Of a DNA stretch of 64,000 bases, positions 24,251 to 34,144 are shown piece by piece. The position numbers were made by a program, and so were the translations under genes. Positions within the stretch are counted from its first letter, which is position 1. Each line of letters starts with the position of its first letter. The notes beneath the pieces were generated by a model that saw nothing but the letters and a program-made list of their open reading frames with translations, did no database searches and was not told the DNA's origin. The DNA is from Burkholderia sp. Ac-20365. GTDB taxonomy: Bacteria > Pseudomonadota > Gammaproteobacteria > Burkholderiales > Burkholderiaceae. The stretch lies in the NCBI RefSeq assembly GCF_017104715.1, contig NZ_JAAGPI010000008.1:186001-250000 (forward strand), given 5' to 3'.

Positions 24251-24829
24251 ATGGATCACCGCCATGACGACATCAATCGAGCCGAAGAAGAACGATGGCT
24301 CAAGCGCTACTACTTCAGCCGGGCTGCGTTTTCCATTGCATGGGTTGTACTGGCATTTTCGGTCGGACGGCATAACGCGGCGATCGCCGCAGTACTGCTC
24401 GTCCTCTATCCTGCATGGGACGCGCTGGCCAATCATATCGATGCGTCGCGCACGGGTGGACTCGCAAACAATCGCACCCAGGCCATCAACGTCGCCATCA
24501 GTCTCGCGACAACGGTCGCGGTGATCGTCGCATTGAAACTGGACTGGGTGCTCGGCGTATTCGGCGTGTGGGCCATTCTGTCCGGATTGCTCCAGCTTGC
24601 CACCGCCGTCCGCCGTTGGCGGCACCTGGGCGCGCAATGGGCAATGGTCCTGAGCGGCGGACAGTCGGCGCTGGCAGGGATATTTTTTCTGGTTCAAACC
24701 CGCGCGCCCGTGCAACCCACAATCGACACCGTGGCTGGCTACGCAGGCGTAGGCGCTGCCTACTTTCTCGTTTCCGCGATATGGCTTTCAGTCGGCCAGA
24801 TGCGTCGCAAGGCTGTCCCGTCGTCCTGA
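24251..24829 (+). CDS. DUF308/HdeD-like integral membrane protein
   Basis: A 192-residue protein with about six hydrophobic segments from residue 25 onward and a charged cytoplasmic N-terminus. AGGGAG precedes the ATG by 7 bp. DALANHIDASRTGGL and the paired GVWAILSGLLQLATAVRRWR segment are typical of the DUF308 group. The function is unknown; in HdeD this fold is linked to acid stress. It is convergent with the Nudix gene. Confidence 0.72.
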   Translation: MDHRHDDINRAEEERWLKRYYFSRAAFSIAWVVLAFSVGRHNAAIAAVLLVLYPAWDALANHIDASRTGGLANNRTQAINVAISLATTVAVIVALKLDWVLGVFGVWAILSGLLQLATAVRRWRHLGAQWAMVLSGGQSALAGIFFLVQTRAPVQPTIDTVAGYAGVGAAYFLVSAIWLSVGQMRRKAVPSS

Positions 24830-24844
24830 TCGGAACCGGGCCGG

Positions 24845-25333
24845 CTAACGGGAGAGTCCGCCGTTGAGATACTCGACGACGGGCGCCGTCAGCGCCATGC
24901 CTTGCCATTCCTCCGGCGACACGAGGCGCGCAGCGACGATCTCCCGGTTATCGAGTTGCAATGGCGGCATCGAATCGAGATGCAGCTCGAAGAAATGCAC
25001 CCGGTCGCGTCGCCCTTCATATGTCCCGCTAACACTGCCCGCAGGACGTAAGGCGGGCGAGGACAGACCAATCTCCTCCACCATTTCGCGGCGCGCCGCC
25101 GCATCGGGCGTCTCGCCGCGATGGATGCTCCCACCGGGAAAATTCCATTCCTTCCGGTAGGATGACTTCACGAGCAGCAGTGACTGCCCGACGTAGATCG
25201 CCACCAGCGCGCCTTCATGGCGAGTCTGTCGAAATTGCCACCAGACGCGAGCGAGCCGGAAACCGACGCGCAGCACCACGCGCCAGACAGCGTCGATCAA
25301 AGTATCCGGTCGCGTGTTCACAACACCCGGCAT
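24845..25333 (-). CDS. Nudix hydrolase
   Basis: A 162-residue pyrophosphohydrolase. The Nudix box is complete: Gly68-x5-Glu74-x7-Arg82-Glu83-x2-Glu86-Glu87-x-Gly89. The start at 25333 has AAGGAG 8 bp upstream. A hydrophobic Trp/Arg-rich N-terminus (residues 15-36) may associate with the membrane. The substrate is not predictable; the box is the generic type. Confidence 0.85.
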   Translation of the reverse strand: MPGVVNTRPDTLIDAVWRVVLRVGFRLARVWWQFRQTRHEGALVAIYVGQSLLLVKSSYRKEWNFPGGSIHRGETPDAAARREMVEEIGLSSPALRPAGSVSGTYEGRRDRVHFFELHLDSMPPLQLDNREIVAARLVSPEEWQGMALTAPVVEYLNGGLSR

Positions 25334-25508
25334 CGGGTTCTCTCCTTTCTGCTCACGGCCAGCAGATATCCGGGGTTGCTGCGTCGGTGTGGTTTCCGTC
25401 ATTCAGTGTCTTTTACACATCGAAATGAAGCCCGTAGTTTAACCAGCGTCCGTCCCGGCTCGCAAAAGCGGTTGCCAGCTTCGCGGACATGGGGATCGCA
25501 ACGCATGC

Positions 25509-26021
25509 TCACAGAAAATCAAACACAAGCGCAAGAGAAATGGCGTTTCGAAGCGAATGAACGGCAGTGACGGCCAGGAAAGCTCTACCATGCCGTGCCT
25601 GCACGACGACGAACACGTAACCGAATATCACGCCAACAGGAAACGTGCTCAGTACATATTTCCAGCTATAGAAATGCAGCGATGCAAACAGCGCGGCCGA
25701 GATCATGATTGCCGGCCAGGGCCGTACGTTCAGTTTCTTCTGCAGCAGTGTCAGGCATCCCCATTGCGAGGTGAGCGTTTCGACCAGAGGTGCGATCACA
25801 CAAGCAAATATGAATGCCAGAACGAAACCATACTGACGCAGATTCGGGCCGCCCGTGGGTTCGTCTGGAAGAAATGGATAAACGATATAGGCGAACAGAA
25901 ACGGAAAAAGTTCCGTCGCCAGCAGCGCCAGAGGAATGATCAGCCATGTCGGCGTGACAAGTCCAAACTGGAACAGCTTGCCGTTTACCGGCGATGGTTG
26001 CGTCGGCTCTGAAATGTCCAT
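25509..26021 (-). CDS. CPBP/CAAX-protease-like intramembrane protein with altered first motif
   Basis: A 170-residue protein with about four membrane helices. The CPBP motifs are recognisable but degenerate: motif 1, normally EExxxR, reads ETLTSQ (in APLVETLTSQWG); motif 2 is FASLHF; and motif 3 is HSLRN. The first Glu and both His remain, so metal binding may persist while protease activity is doubtful. It is a single gene. A role in prenyl-protein processing or bacteriocin self-immunity is known for the family but not indicated here. Confidence 0.75.
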   Translation of the reverse strand: MDISEPTQPSPVNGKLFQFGLVTPTWLIIPLALLATELFPFLFAYIVYPFLPDEPTGGPNLRQYGFVLAFIFACVIAPLVETLTSQWGCLTLLQKKLNVRPWPAIMISAALFASLHFYSWKYVLSTFPVGVIFGYVFVVVQARHGRAFLAVTAVHSLRNAISLALVFDFL

Positions 26022-26192
26022 GGGCCCTCATATTCGTTATTGTTCTTGAAGTGCCGTATGTCGTTCGAAACCAGACAAGGCCAGCCACTATGTTTCGTCG
26101 ACCGATGATTGTCAACAATACCGTGCCTTGCCCGAAGGTCTCGAATTGAACAGGCCACGAGCCCAACGCAAACTCACCGCCATCGATACCTT

Positions 26193-27809
26193 TCAATAAA
26201 CGGGTGAGTACGCAACCGAACGCATATGCGCAACCAGATCACCCGGTCGCTCGACCCGTGCCAGACCATGATCGAAGATGTAGGCCGCCACGGTGGCCGC
26301 CACATGCATCGACGCCTCGAAGATACTGCTCTGCGGCGGGTAAATCAGGCCTTTATCGAGGCTCTCGTCGCTGACCTGCTCGGCAACGGCCTTCGCGGCG
26401 ACGATGAACATTTCCTGCGTCACGCGCGTCGCTTCTGTGGCAAACACGGCCATGCCCATCGCGGGAAAAATATAGACGTTGTTGCCCTGCCCCGGCACGA
26501 AGTGGCGCTCTTCGATCTGAACAGGCGGAAACGGACTGCCGCTCGCGAAGATGGCCTGCCCTTTCGACCATCGGTACGCTTCCTCGGCCGTGCATTCGGA
26601 ACGCGACGTCGGATTGGAGTACGGAAAGATAATTGGCCGCTCGTTGAGTTCGCTCATCGCTTCGATCACCGGCTGATTGAATAGCTTCGGCACCGTGCTC
26701 ACACCTATGATGCCTGTCGGCTTCAGCGCGCGGATCGCATCGACGAATACGTCGACGGGCGCGTGATCGATCGCGAACACTTTCTGGAAATCGGCCAGAT
26801 CGGTGCGAGACTGCACCATCAGACCGTTGACGTCGAACAGGTTGTTGCGCTTGCGCGCCGAATCGATGTCCAGCCCTTCCAGCACCATGGCCTCGCTGAT
26901 CAGTTCGGCAATGCCGGTTGCCGCCGACCCGCCGCCGAGAAACAAAAAACGCTGATCCGTCAGCTTCTGCTTCGAGATACGCAGCGCGGCGTAAATGCCC
27001 GCGAGCGCGACGGCAGCCGTGCCCTGAATATCGTCGTTATACGTGCACACCTTGTTCCGAAAGCGCGCGAGTAGAGGCACTGCATTGAAGTTGGCGAAAT
27101 CTTCCCACTGGATACAGCACTTCGGATAAACCTCCTGCACGGCATCCACGAATTCATCGACGAACGCGTGATATTCGTCGCCACGCACGCGTTCATGTTT
27201 CAGGCCGAGATACAGCGGATCTTCGAGCAGAGACACGTTGTTCGTGCCGACATCGAGCATGACGGGCAGACAGTACATGGGCGGCACACCGGCGCAGGCG
27301 GTGTACAGCGCGAGCTTGCCGATCGGAATGCCCATGCCGCCGACACCGAGATCGCCCAGCCCGAGAATGCGCTCGCCATCCGTTACAACGATGAACCGCA
27401 CGTCCGGTTCGGGCCAGTTGCGCAACAGCTCTTTCACGCGGCCGCGCGTGTCGATTGGAATGTACAAGCCGCGTGTCGCCCGGAACACGTGATCGAACTT
27501 CTGGCAGGCCTCGCCGACCGTCGGCGTGTAAACAATCGGCATATACGTTGCCGGATCGGACATCAGCAACGCATAAAAGAGCGTCTCGTTGCGCGCCTGC
27601 AAATCGGAAAGAAACAGATAGCGCTGCAAATCATTGTCGAGATGCGCGAGTTGCGCATGTGTGCGGGCAATCTGCAATTCCAGCGTGCTCACAGCCGGCG
27701 GCAGCAGTCCTTCAAGCCGGTATTTCTGGCGCTCTTCCCGCGAAAACGCGGAACCGTGGTTAAGACGCGGATTGTGCAGAACGTCATAGCCATAGACCTG
27801 TGTGGACAT
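26193..27809 (-). CDS. NAD-dependent malic enzyme
   Basis: A 538-residue oxidative decarboxylase converting malate to pyruvate. The long eukaryote/SfcA-type architecture is present: YTPTVGEAC with the catalytic Tyr, GLGDLGVGGMGIPIGKL, and the NAD-binding FLGGGSAATGIAELI. Start 27809 (MSTQVYGYD) has AGGA upstream; an upstream in-frame ATG adds 12 unlikely residues. It is a single gene that feeds pyruvate when the cell grows on C4 acids. The length is normal. Confidence 0.93.
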   Translation of the reverse strand: MSTQVYGYDVLHNPRLNHGSAFSREERQKYRLEGLLPPAVSTLELQIARTHAQLAHLDNDLQRYLFLSDLQARNETLFYALLMSDPATYMPIVYTPTVGEACQKFDHVFRATRGLYIPIDTRGRVKELLRNWPEPDVRFIVVTDGERILGLGDLGVGGMGIPIGKLALYTACAGVPPMYCLPVMLDVGTNNVSLLEDPLYLGLKHERVRGDEYHAFVDEFVDAVQEVYPKCCIQWEDFANFNAVPLLARFRNKVCTYNDDIQGTAAVALAGIYAALRISKQKLTDQRFLFLGGGSAATGIAELISEAMVLEGLDIDSARKRNNLFDVNGLMVQSRTDLADFQKVFAIDHAPVDVFVDAIRALKPTGIIGVSTVPKLFNQPVIEAMSELNERPIIFPYSNPTSRSECTAEEAYRWSKGQAIFASGSPFPPVQIEERHFVPGQGNNVYIFPAMGMAVFATEATRVTQEMFIVAAKAVAEQVSDESLDKGLIYPPQSSIFEASMHVAATVAAYIFDHGLARVERPGDLVAHMRSVAYSPVY

Positions 27810-28027
27810 GATCGTTTCCTTACTGACGTAAGCGGACAGTTTCACGAGGACGTCGATTCAGACCACTTGCGTCATGACCGACGTGACAGTGGTGAAGCGT
27901 GGCGGGCATGGGCGCGCTGACCGTAAGTGTAGACACGCTTTATGAATTGTTCCGTGAATGTCCGCCGTCGCGATGGGAAAGCCATTCGTCTGTGTAATAG
28001 ACCATCACGCCGAGACCGCCTCAAAGC

Positions 28028-28870
28028 CTACGAAAAATCAGTCGAACGGCTCACGCCCTCCCACGCGTCGACGACCGAGCGCATCGATGAAAACTTCTGC
28101 CGCACGAGACTTAATGCGTCGCTGCCGAGCACCAGATGCACCGGCGGATCGGGATGATCGACGAGATCCAGCAGCACTTTCGCCGCCTTCGCGGGGTCGC
28201 CCGCCTGTCTGCCGTCCTTTGCCTGGCGCGCGCGCCGAACGGGGCCGAAGACGGCGTCGTAGTCCGCGATGCTGCGCTCGCTGCGTACCATCGAGCGCCC
28301 GGCCCAATCGGTGCGAAACGAGCCCGGCGCAATGGCCGTGACCTTGATGCCGAAACCGCGCACTTCCTGCGCAAGCGACTCCGAAATCCCTTCGAGCGCG
28401 AACTTGCTGCCGCTGTAGTACGCGATGCCCGGAAACGTCACGAGCCCCGCCATCGACGTCATGTTGATGATGTGGCCCGTTCTGCGCACGCGCATCGACG
28501 GCAACACCGCCTTGGTCATCGCGACGGCGCCGAACACGTTCACATTGAACTGGCGCAGCAGTTCGTCGAGCGACGATTCTTCCAGCGTGCCTTCGTGGCC
28601 ATATCCGGCATTGTTGATGAGCACGTCGACGGGGCCGGTCACGACCGTTGCCTCTGCAACGGCAGCGTCGATACGGTCGAAATCGGTCACATCGAGCACG
28701 AGACCATGCGCACGTTCCGCATGCAACTGCTCGAACGTCGCTTTCGCCGCTTCGCTCCTGACCGTGCCGATCACGACATGTCCGGCCGCCAGCGCCGCTT
28801 GCGCAAAGGCACGGCCAAAGCCGGAGCTTGCGCCGGTAATCAGGAATACGCGTTGCACGGATTCGCTCAT
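28028..28870 (-). CDS. SDR family oxidoreductase
   Basis: A 280-residue short-chain dehydrogenase. TGASSGFGRA gives the nucleotide loop, NNAGYGHEGTLEE the NAG motif, and SM-x10-YYSGSKFALEG the Tyr-x3-Lys pair. The sequence belongs to the group often annotated as oxidoreductase acting on retinal- or ketone-like substrates; the substrate is unknown. It is a monocistronic gene between malic enzyme and a region without genes. Confidence 0.85.
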   Translation of the reverse strand: MSESVQRVFLITGASSGFGRAFAQAALAAGHVVIGTVRSEAAKATFEQLHAERAHGLVLDVTDFDRIDAAVAEATVVTGPVDVLINNAGYGHEGTLEESSLDELLRQFNVNVFGAVAMTKAVLPSMRVRRTGHIINMTSMAGLVTFPGIAYYSGSKFALEGISESLAQEVRGFGIKVTAIAPGSFRTDWAGRSMVRSERSIADYDAVFGPVRRARQAKDGRQAGDPAKAAKVLLDLVDHPDPPVHLVLGSDALSLVRQKFSSMRSVVDAWEGVSRSTDFS

Positions 28871-29221
28871 GATGATGCCCTCGCCGGTTTATCCATTGAC
28901 GACACTCTACTGGCGCGTCGCCGGCGGTTGCATCGAGCGCCGATCACATCAATTTTTCCCGCGCGGAACAAGTCGCGCGAAGTCCAAAGCCCTCACGTCG
29001 CGTCAGCCGCCGTAATCTTGCTGCGCACTGTACGAGAGCGCACGCGGAAAACGCGCCCGCGCGCGGCAGAATAGGCCGTAACTGGCGGTTCCCAGAAGCA
29101 GACTCTCCCGCGAAAACTCAAAGCTTCCCCGGTCTGATTTGCTTTCGACGAATCGTTAGTTCAGTCGTCGAACGGGGTCGCTTACGCTTTGCGGGACGAT
29201 CAGTAGCAGGGAGCAGTCAAG
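28871..29221. other. Gene-free stretch between divergent genes
   Basis: 351 bp that must hold the promoters of the SDR (leftward) and the 93-residue protein (rightward). AGCAGGGAGCAGTC before 29222 supplies a ribosome-binding site. I see no repeat, operator or RNA gene. Confidence 0.5.
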
Positions 29222-29503
29222 ATGGCACAATCGAACAGATTCCGGACCAGTTCAGACCATCCGAAGCCCGACAAGGCGCTTCGGGCGAACCGGCACATCC
29301 GCTATAAGGGCTACGAAGTAGCGCCCGCCGCGCAGCGGCTGCCCAACGGGCTATTCGCCGCCAATCTCACCATCGAGAAAGCCACCGCTACCGATGGCGC
29401 ACGCGCGTACTCATTCGACGCGCTCGACTACTTCTTCGACGAAGAGCACGCGCTGGCGTACGCATTCCGATGGGGCCGCCTGTGGATCGACAGCCACCAG
29501 TAA
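29222..29503 (+). CDS. Small protein of unknown function
   Basis: A 93-residue soluble basic-then-acidic protein with a good ribosome-binding site (AGGGAG). The core reads RYKGYEVAPAAQRLPNGLFAANLTIEKA then FDALDYFFDEEHALAYAFRWGRLWID. This resembles a small two-layer alpha/beta fold common among short Burkholderiaceae proteins. There is no cysteine, no signal and no membrane segment. The function is unknown. Confidence 0.65.
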   Translation: MAQSNRFRTSSDHPKPDKALRANRHIRYKGYEVAPAAQRLPNGLFAANLTIEKATATDGARAYSFDALDYFFDEEHALAYAFRWGRLWIDSHQ

Positions 29504-29641
29504 GCGCAGAGCTGTATTGCAATTTTTGACGGCATGCAGCGGGGAAACGGCGTGCGGCAGCACGGCGCATGCCCGCTCGACGCCACAAAATGACGGGGTA
29601 TGCCAGAATAGGCGGAATAACTAGCCAATGTTCCGCCTGAC

Positions 29642-30547
29642 ATGTCAGACACCCTGGTAACAGAAGCAGAAGCGGCTCACGACTATGCGCTGCGCAACTG
29701 GACCTTTGACGGTCACGCGCGCATGCGCGTCGGCTCCGACGAACACAAGCAGATGTTCTGCCGGATGCTTCTCGAAACGCATAACCCGTACAAGCCGGCT
29801 GTCATCGACTGGCCGCAATTGCCGCCCGATGCGCTCAAGCGCATCACCTCGCTGCCCATCTGGGACATCGCCGTGCAGACGGAAGGCCGCGCGTCGATCC
29901 GCGTCTCCACGTACGCCGCCCAGTTACAAGACCCGCTGGTGCGTGAAGCCATCGAAATGGACGCCGCCGAAGAAGCGCGTCACAAGCACGTTCTGTCACG
30001 CCTCGTGGCCGCGTACGGCATCGAACTGGCGCCCGAACCGGAGTATCCCGCCCCGCGGGACGCCGAATGGGCGTGGATGTTCACGGGTTACAGCGAATGC
30101 ATCGACAGTTTCTTCGCGTTCGGCCTGTTCCGCTCCGCGCAGCTGTCGGGCTATTTCCCCGAAGAGCTGGTCGAGACCTTCGAGCCCGTGATCCAGGAAG
30201 AAGCGCGTCACATCCTGTTCTTCGTCAACTGGGTCGCGTGGTATCGCCGCAATATGCCGTGGTGGCGGCGCCCGTGGCACTCGCTGCGCGTCGGCGCGAT
30301 CTGGATCAAGCTGATCTGGGACCGCGTCGCCATCGCGAAAGGCATCGACTCGAACGGCGTCGCGCACGACTCGAACTTTCTGCCCGCCAACAGCGCGACA
30401 ATCGGCCAGGCGCTCTCCACGCGTCAATTGATCGAACTCTGTCTACAGGAAAACGACCAACGGATGGCCGGCTACGACAAGCGGCTGGTACGTCCGACGC
30501 TCGTGCCGAAACTCGCGCGCCTCGCGTTGCGGTTCATCGGCAAGTAA
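29642..30547 (+). CDS. Ferritin-like di-iron protein
   Basis: A 301-residue protein of mainly helical character. Two EEARH motifs (EEARHKH near residue 110 and EEARHILFF near 182) with other Glu/His residues on long helices look like the carboxylate-bridged di-iron site of ferritin-like oxidases or oxygenases. A Trp/Arg-rich amphipathic stretch (RRNMPWWRRPWHSLR, about 197-212) may bind membranes. Substrate and reaction are unknown. It is followed by an amidase gene after about 100 bp. Confidence 0.75.
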   Translation: MSDTLVTEAEAAHDYALRNWTFDGHARMRVGSDEHKQMFCRMLLETHNPYKPAVIDWPQLPPDALKRITSLPIWDIAVQTEGRASIRVSTYAAQLQDPLVREAIEMDAAEEARHKHVLSRLVAAYGIELAPEPEYPAPRDAEWAWMFTGYSECIDSFFAFGLFRSAQLSGYFPEELVETFEPVIQEEARHILFFVNWVAWYRRNMPWWRRPWHSLRVGAIWIKLIWDRVAIAKGIDSNGVAHDSNFLPANSATIGQALSTRQLIELCLQENDQRMAGYDKRLVRPTLVPKLARLALRFIGK

Positions 30548-30648
30548 AACGTTAAAGAACGGGTGCGGGCGTTGCGCGCATGGACGCGCCGCGAGCCCGC
30601 GCACGCGGGCGTTTTCACGACACGTTTCGATCGAGGGAGACAGATCAC

Positions 30649-32103
30649 ATGCAATGGACCGTCGATGAGCAACTCGCGCTGACCGCCACGCAAGCCGTCG
30701 CCGCCATCCAGTCGGGGCGCCTCAGCGCGACCGATTATGTCGCGACCCTGCTCGCGCGCGCCGCCGCGCTCGCCACGCTCAACGCGTTCACCGCCATCGA
30801 CATGGAAGGCGCGCTGGCCGCCGCTAAACGCATCGACGCACTTCCCGCCGACGAAAGAGCCCGCTTGCCGCTCGCGGGCCTGCCCGTCGTCATCAAGGAC
30901 AACATCAACACGGCAGGACTGCTGACCTCGGCGGGCACGCCCGCGCTCGAAGGCTTCAAGCCGAAGACGGACGCGCCCTCGGTGCGCAAGCTGCTCGACG
31001 CGGGCGCGATCGTGCTCGGCAAGACCAACATGCACGAACTCGCGTTCGGCATCACGAGCGCGAATCTGGCCCCGCACGCGGGCGTCGTGCGCAATCCTTA
31101 TGATCCATCGCTGATCGCGGGCGGCTCGTCGGGCGGCACGGCCGCGGCGGTCGCCGCGCGCGTCTCGCCTGCAGGACTGGGCAGCGACACGGGCGGCTCC
31201 ACGCGCATTCCCGCCGCGCTCACGGGCATCGCGGGCTTCCGGCCGTCGGTGGGCAACGGCGGCGCCGAGCGGCGCTATCACGACCCCAATGCCGTCGTTC
31301 CCATCAGCCACACGCGCGATACGGTCGGACCGATGGCGCGCACCGTCGCGGACATCGCGCTGCTCGACGGCGTGATTGCGGGCGACGCCGCGTTGCCCGA
31401 TGTCCAACTGCCTGCGCTGCGCATCGGCTTGCCCGAGCCGCTGTGGGCCGATCTCGAACGCGCGACGCAAGACGTCGCGTGCGCCGCAGTGAAAAAGCTC
31501 GAAGCGGCGGGCGTCACCTTCGTGCCCGTCGCGATGCCCGATCTGCTGCGGCTGAACGAAGAGACGGGCGGACCAATCGCGATCCACGAAGCGCTCGACG
31601 ACGTGCGCGACTACCTCGTCGCCAACGATGCACCCGTGCGGACGGTCGGCGAAATCGCCGCGCGCATTGCGAGCCCCGACGTGCGCAATATCTACGACGT
31701 CGTGCTGGCTGGCGCGCTGACCCAGCACTATCCCTCCGCCATGCACACCTGGCGCCCGCAATTGCAGCAGCATTACGCCGACACCTTCGCGGCCGAACGC
31801 CTCGACGCGCTGCTTTTTCCGACCACGCGCCTCGTCGCCGTGCCGATTGACGAAGTGAACGGCTCGTCCGTGGTGTCGATCGACGGCGCGCCTGCCATCG
31901 ACGAAATGACGGCCTATTTGCGTAATACCGACCCGGCCAGCAACGCCGGCATTCCGGGCCTGTCGCTGCCCGCCGGGCTGACGCAGGATGGCTTGCCCGT
32001 GGGCATCGAACTGGATGGGCCGCTCGGCAGCGACCGCCGGCTGCTCGCCATCGGCATCGCATTCGAAACGCTGCTCGGCACGGTGCCCGCCCCTACTCTC
32101 TGA
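30649..32103 (+). CDS. Amidase signature family enzyme (indoleacetamide-hydrolase-like)
   Basis: A 484-residue cytoplasmic amidase. The Ser-Ser-Lys triad is readable as Lys83 (VIKDNI), Ser160/161 (GGSSGG) and the nucleophile Ser184 (DTGGSTRIP). The start at 30649 has GAGGGAG upstream. It hydrolyses an amide to acid plus ammonia; sequence alone does not separate indoleacetamide, mandelamide or other substrates. It lies 6 bp before the CDP-diacylglycerol pyrophosphatase, probably co-transcribed but functionally unrelated. Confidence 0.85.
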   Translation: MQWTVDEQLALTATQAVAAIQSGRLSATDYVATLLARAAALATLNAFTAIDMEGALAAAKRIDALPADERARLPLAGLPVVIKDNINTAGLLTSAGTPALEGFKPKTDAPSVRKLLDAGAIVLGKTNMHELAFGITSANLAPHAGVVRNPYDPSLIAGGSSGGTAAAVAARVSPAGLGSDTGGSTRIPAALTGIAGFRPSVGNGGAERRYHDPNAVVPISHTRDTVGPMARTVADIALLDGVIAGDAALPDVQLPALRIGLPEPLWADLERATQDVACAAVKKLEAAGVTFVPVAMPDLLRLNEETGGPIAIHEALDDVRDYLVANDAPVRTVGEIAARIASPDVRNIYDVVLAGALTQHYPSAMHTWRPQLQQHYADTFAAERLDALLFPTTRLVAVPIDEVNGSSVVSIDGAPAIDEMTAYLRNTDPASNAGIPGLSLPAGLTQDGLPVGIELDGPLGSDRRLLAIGIAFETLLGTVPAPTL

Positions 32104-32109
32104 CACTTC

Positions 32110-32859
32110 ATGATCCGACCCCGCCTCAGGCACCTGGCGGCGCTTGCCGTCGCGCTGTGCACGTCCGGCTGCGCGCTCATCGCGTCCGCCGATCCCAATG
32201 CGCTCTGGAACATCGTCGACCATCAGTGCGTGCCCGTCGCCCGCACAACGGGCGGCGCCGGCTTCTGCACGTCCGTCAATCTGCCCGGACGCTACGCGAT
32301 ACTCAAGGACATCAACGGCAATACGCAGTACCTGCTGATTCCGACCGATCGCGTGGCAGGCATCGAAAGCCCGAGCGTGCTCGCACCCGATGCGCCCGAT
32401 TACTGGGTCGACGCATGGGCCGCGCGGCAATACGTGGGCTCGCGTATTGGTCTGACATTTCCGCCGAATCAGCTGGGCCTCGAAATCAATTCGCAATTCC
32501 GCCGCACGCAGAACCAGCTGCATATCCATATGGATTGCATGCACGACACGATCATCAAGGATCTCGCGCGCTTTCGGACTGTCGAGCCGGGTCAGTGGCA
32601 CTGGACGAAGCTCGACGGTAATTCATACCGGGTAATGCGCGTGCTGTCGCTTGCTGGCGACGACAACCCGTTTCGCGTCGTCGCCCGCGACCGTCAGGGC
32701 AGCGATCTGATGGCGCAGCAAACCATTCTGGTGACGGGCGCCGGGCCCACCGACGCCGACGGCTGGCTGATCGTCAATAGCGGGCTGGAACTCGACGACG
32801 GCAGCGGCACGGCCGAACCGATGCTCGATCACGCGTGCATGATCGGCATGCACGGGTAA
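32110..32859 (+). CDS. cdh: CDP-diacylglycerol diphosphatase (HIT-like)
   Basis: A 249-residue envelope enzyme that hydrolyses CDP-diacylglycerol to phosphatidate and CMP. The N-terminus carries a lipoprotein-like signal (hydrophobic stretch then TSGC, Cys21), so attachment to a membrane face toward the periplasm is likely. The HIT-type active site is LHIHMDCMH with His138, His140 and His145. ALWNIVDHQCVP near the mature start is typical of the family. It starts 6 bp after the amidase stop. Confidence 0.88.
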   Translation: MIRPRLRHLAALAVALCTSGCALIASADPNALWNIVDHQCVPVARTTGGAGFCTSVNLPGRYAILKDINGNTQYLLIPTDRVAGIESPSVLAPDAPDYWVDAWAARQYVGSRIGLTFPPNQLGLEINSQFRRTQNQLHIHMDCMHDTIIKDLARFRTVEPGQWHWTKLDGNSYRVMRVLSLAGDDNPFRVVARDRQGSDLMAQQTILVTGAGPTDADGWLIVNSGLELDDGSGTAEPMLDHACMIGMHG

Positions 32860-32999
32860 CGCCGCTGGGCATTTGTTCAGACGACGCGCATAAATCCACG
32901 CTAAATCCGCTTTACTCAAATGCTTTGCCGAACAAATTGGTTCGGCGGCGGCGCCCTCGCCTTTAGGATCGGTTGGACTGCAATACGACCGATCCGCCG

Positions 33000-34016
33000 A
33001 TGTCCTTCTATCTCGACGACGCACAACGTCACGCGCTCACACAACGGCGCAACAGCTTCACCTGGCGCACCGAATGGCCGACGTGGCTTCTGATCGGGAC
33101 CATTTACGGCGGCTGTTTTTTCATCGCGAGCCATGCGCGCGGCCTTGGCCTGAGCGTCGCGGTTCCGCTGCTCGCCGTGTTCAGCGCGTGGTACATGTCG
33201 CTGCAGCATGAATTGCTGCACGGGCATCCGACGCGTTCCGCGTTCGTCAACGGCCTGATCGGATTCGCGCCGCTCGCCGTGTGGTTTCCGTATCGCGTGT
33301 ATCGCGAGTTGCATTTGCAGCATCACGACGATCCGCATCTGACGCATCCCGAGATCGATCCCGAGAGCTACTTCGTCAGCCGTGACGCGTGGCGCCAGGC
33401 GGGCGTGCTGATGCGCGTGCTGCTGATCGCGCGCAATACGTTTGCCGGACGGCTTCTGCTCGGCCCCGCGTTTTCGATTGCTGCGACTGCGACGCAGGCG
33501 CTGCGCAAAGTCGTGCGCGGCGACTGGTCCGATGTGCCCGCGTGGCTCGCGCATCTCACGGCGCTGGCCGTGCTGATCGCGTGGCTCGATCGGGCATGCG
33601 GGATTGCGCCGTGGCTCTTTATTGCAGGTGTCGGCTATCCGGCGCTGGCGCTAAGTGCGGTGCGCTCGTTTCATGAACATCGCGCGGCGGCTTCGCATGA
33701 GCACCGGTCGGTGATCAACGAGGCTGCGTGGTTCTGGCGTCTGCTGTTTCTGAACAACAACTTCCACCTCGTTCATCACGATCTGCCGCATGTGCCGTGG
33801 TTTGCGCTGCGCAAGGTTTATCAAAGCTCCGCACAACAGTACCGCGAGCGCTCGGGCGGATTTCTGGTGAAGGGTTATGGCGAGTGGGCGAGGCGTTACG
33901 CGTTCGCTGCCGTCGCCAACCCCATGCATGGCGAATCGTCCACTTTCGTTCGCCCCGCACCGGCTGCTTCCTTCGTGCTGGAACGCAAGCCCGTCCGCTA
34001 TACGCGCAGCCGCTGA
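33000..34016 (+). CDS. Membrane fatty acid desaturase
   Basis: A 338-residue membrane protein with the three histidine boxes of di-iron desaturases: HELLHGH (70-76), HLQHH (105-109) and HLVHH (256-260). At least four hydrophobic segments surround them. The start at 33000 replaces an upstream TTG. It would introduce a double bond into, or hydroxylate, a membrane-lipid acyl chain or a related apolar substrate. It is a single gene; the close cdh gene upstream is at most loosely related by membrane lipid metabolism. Confidence 0.85.
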   Translation: MSFYLDDAQRHALTQRRNSFTWRTEWPTWLLIGTIYGGCFFIASHARGLGLSVAVPLLAVFSAWYMSLQHELLHGHPTRSAFVNGLIGFAPLAVWFPYRVYRELHLQHHDDPHLTHPEIDPESYFVSRDAWRQAGVLMRVLLIARNTFAGRLLLGPAFSIAATATQALRKVVRGDWSDVPAWLAHLTALAVLIAWLDRACGIAPWLFIAGVGYPALALSAVRSFHEHRAAASHEHRSVINEAAWFWRLLFLNNNFHLVHHDLPHVPWFALRKVYQSSAQQYRERSGGFLVKGYGEWARRYAFAAVANPMHGESSTFVRPAPAASFVLERKPVRYTRSR

Positions 34017-34144
34017 CATCCCTCTGTCGCGCCGCCCGCAGGCGAGATGACCGAAAAGAGCGGAACCTCGGCGCTTTTGCACGGCAGCAACCCGGCACAA
34101 TCGAATGCATGCCGGTGGCCTTGTGCGCGAAGAGGGAGCGATTC

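Noticed and set aside
30472..32601. A 709-codon open frame antisense to the amidase and cdh genes
   Set aside because: Low-complexity Arg/Gly/Asp translation with no domain. The opposite strand carries complete amidase and HIT active sites.
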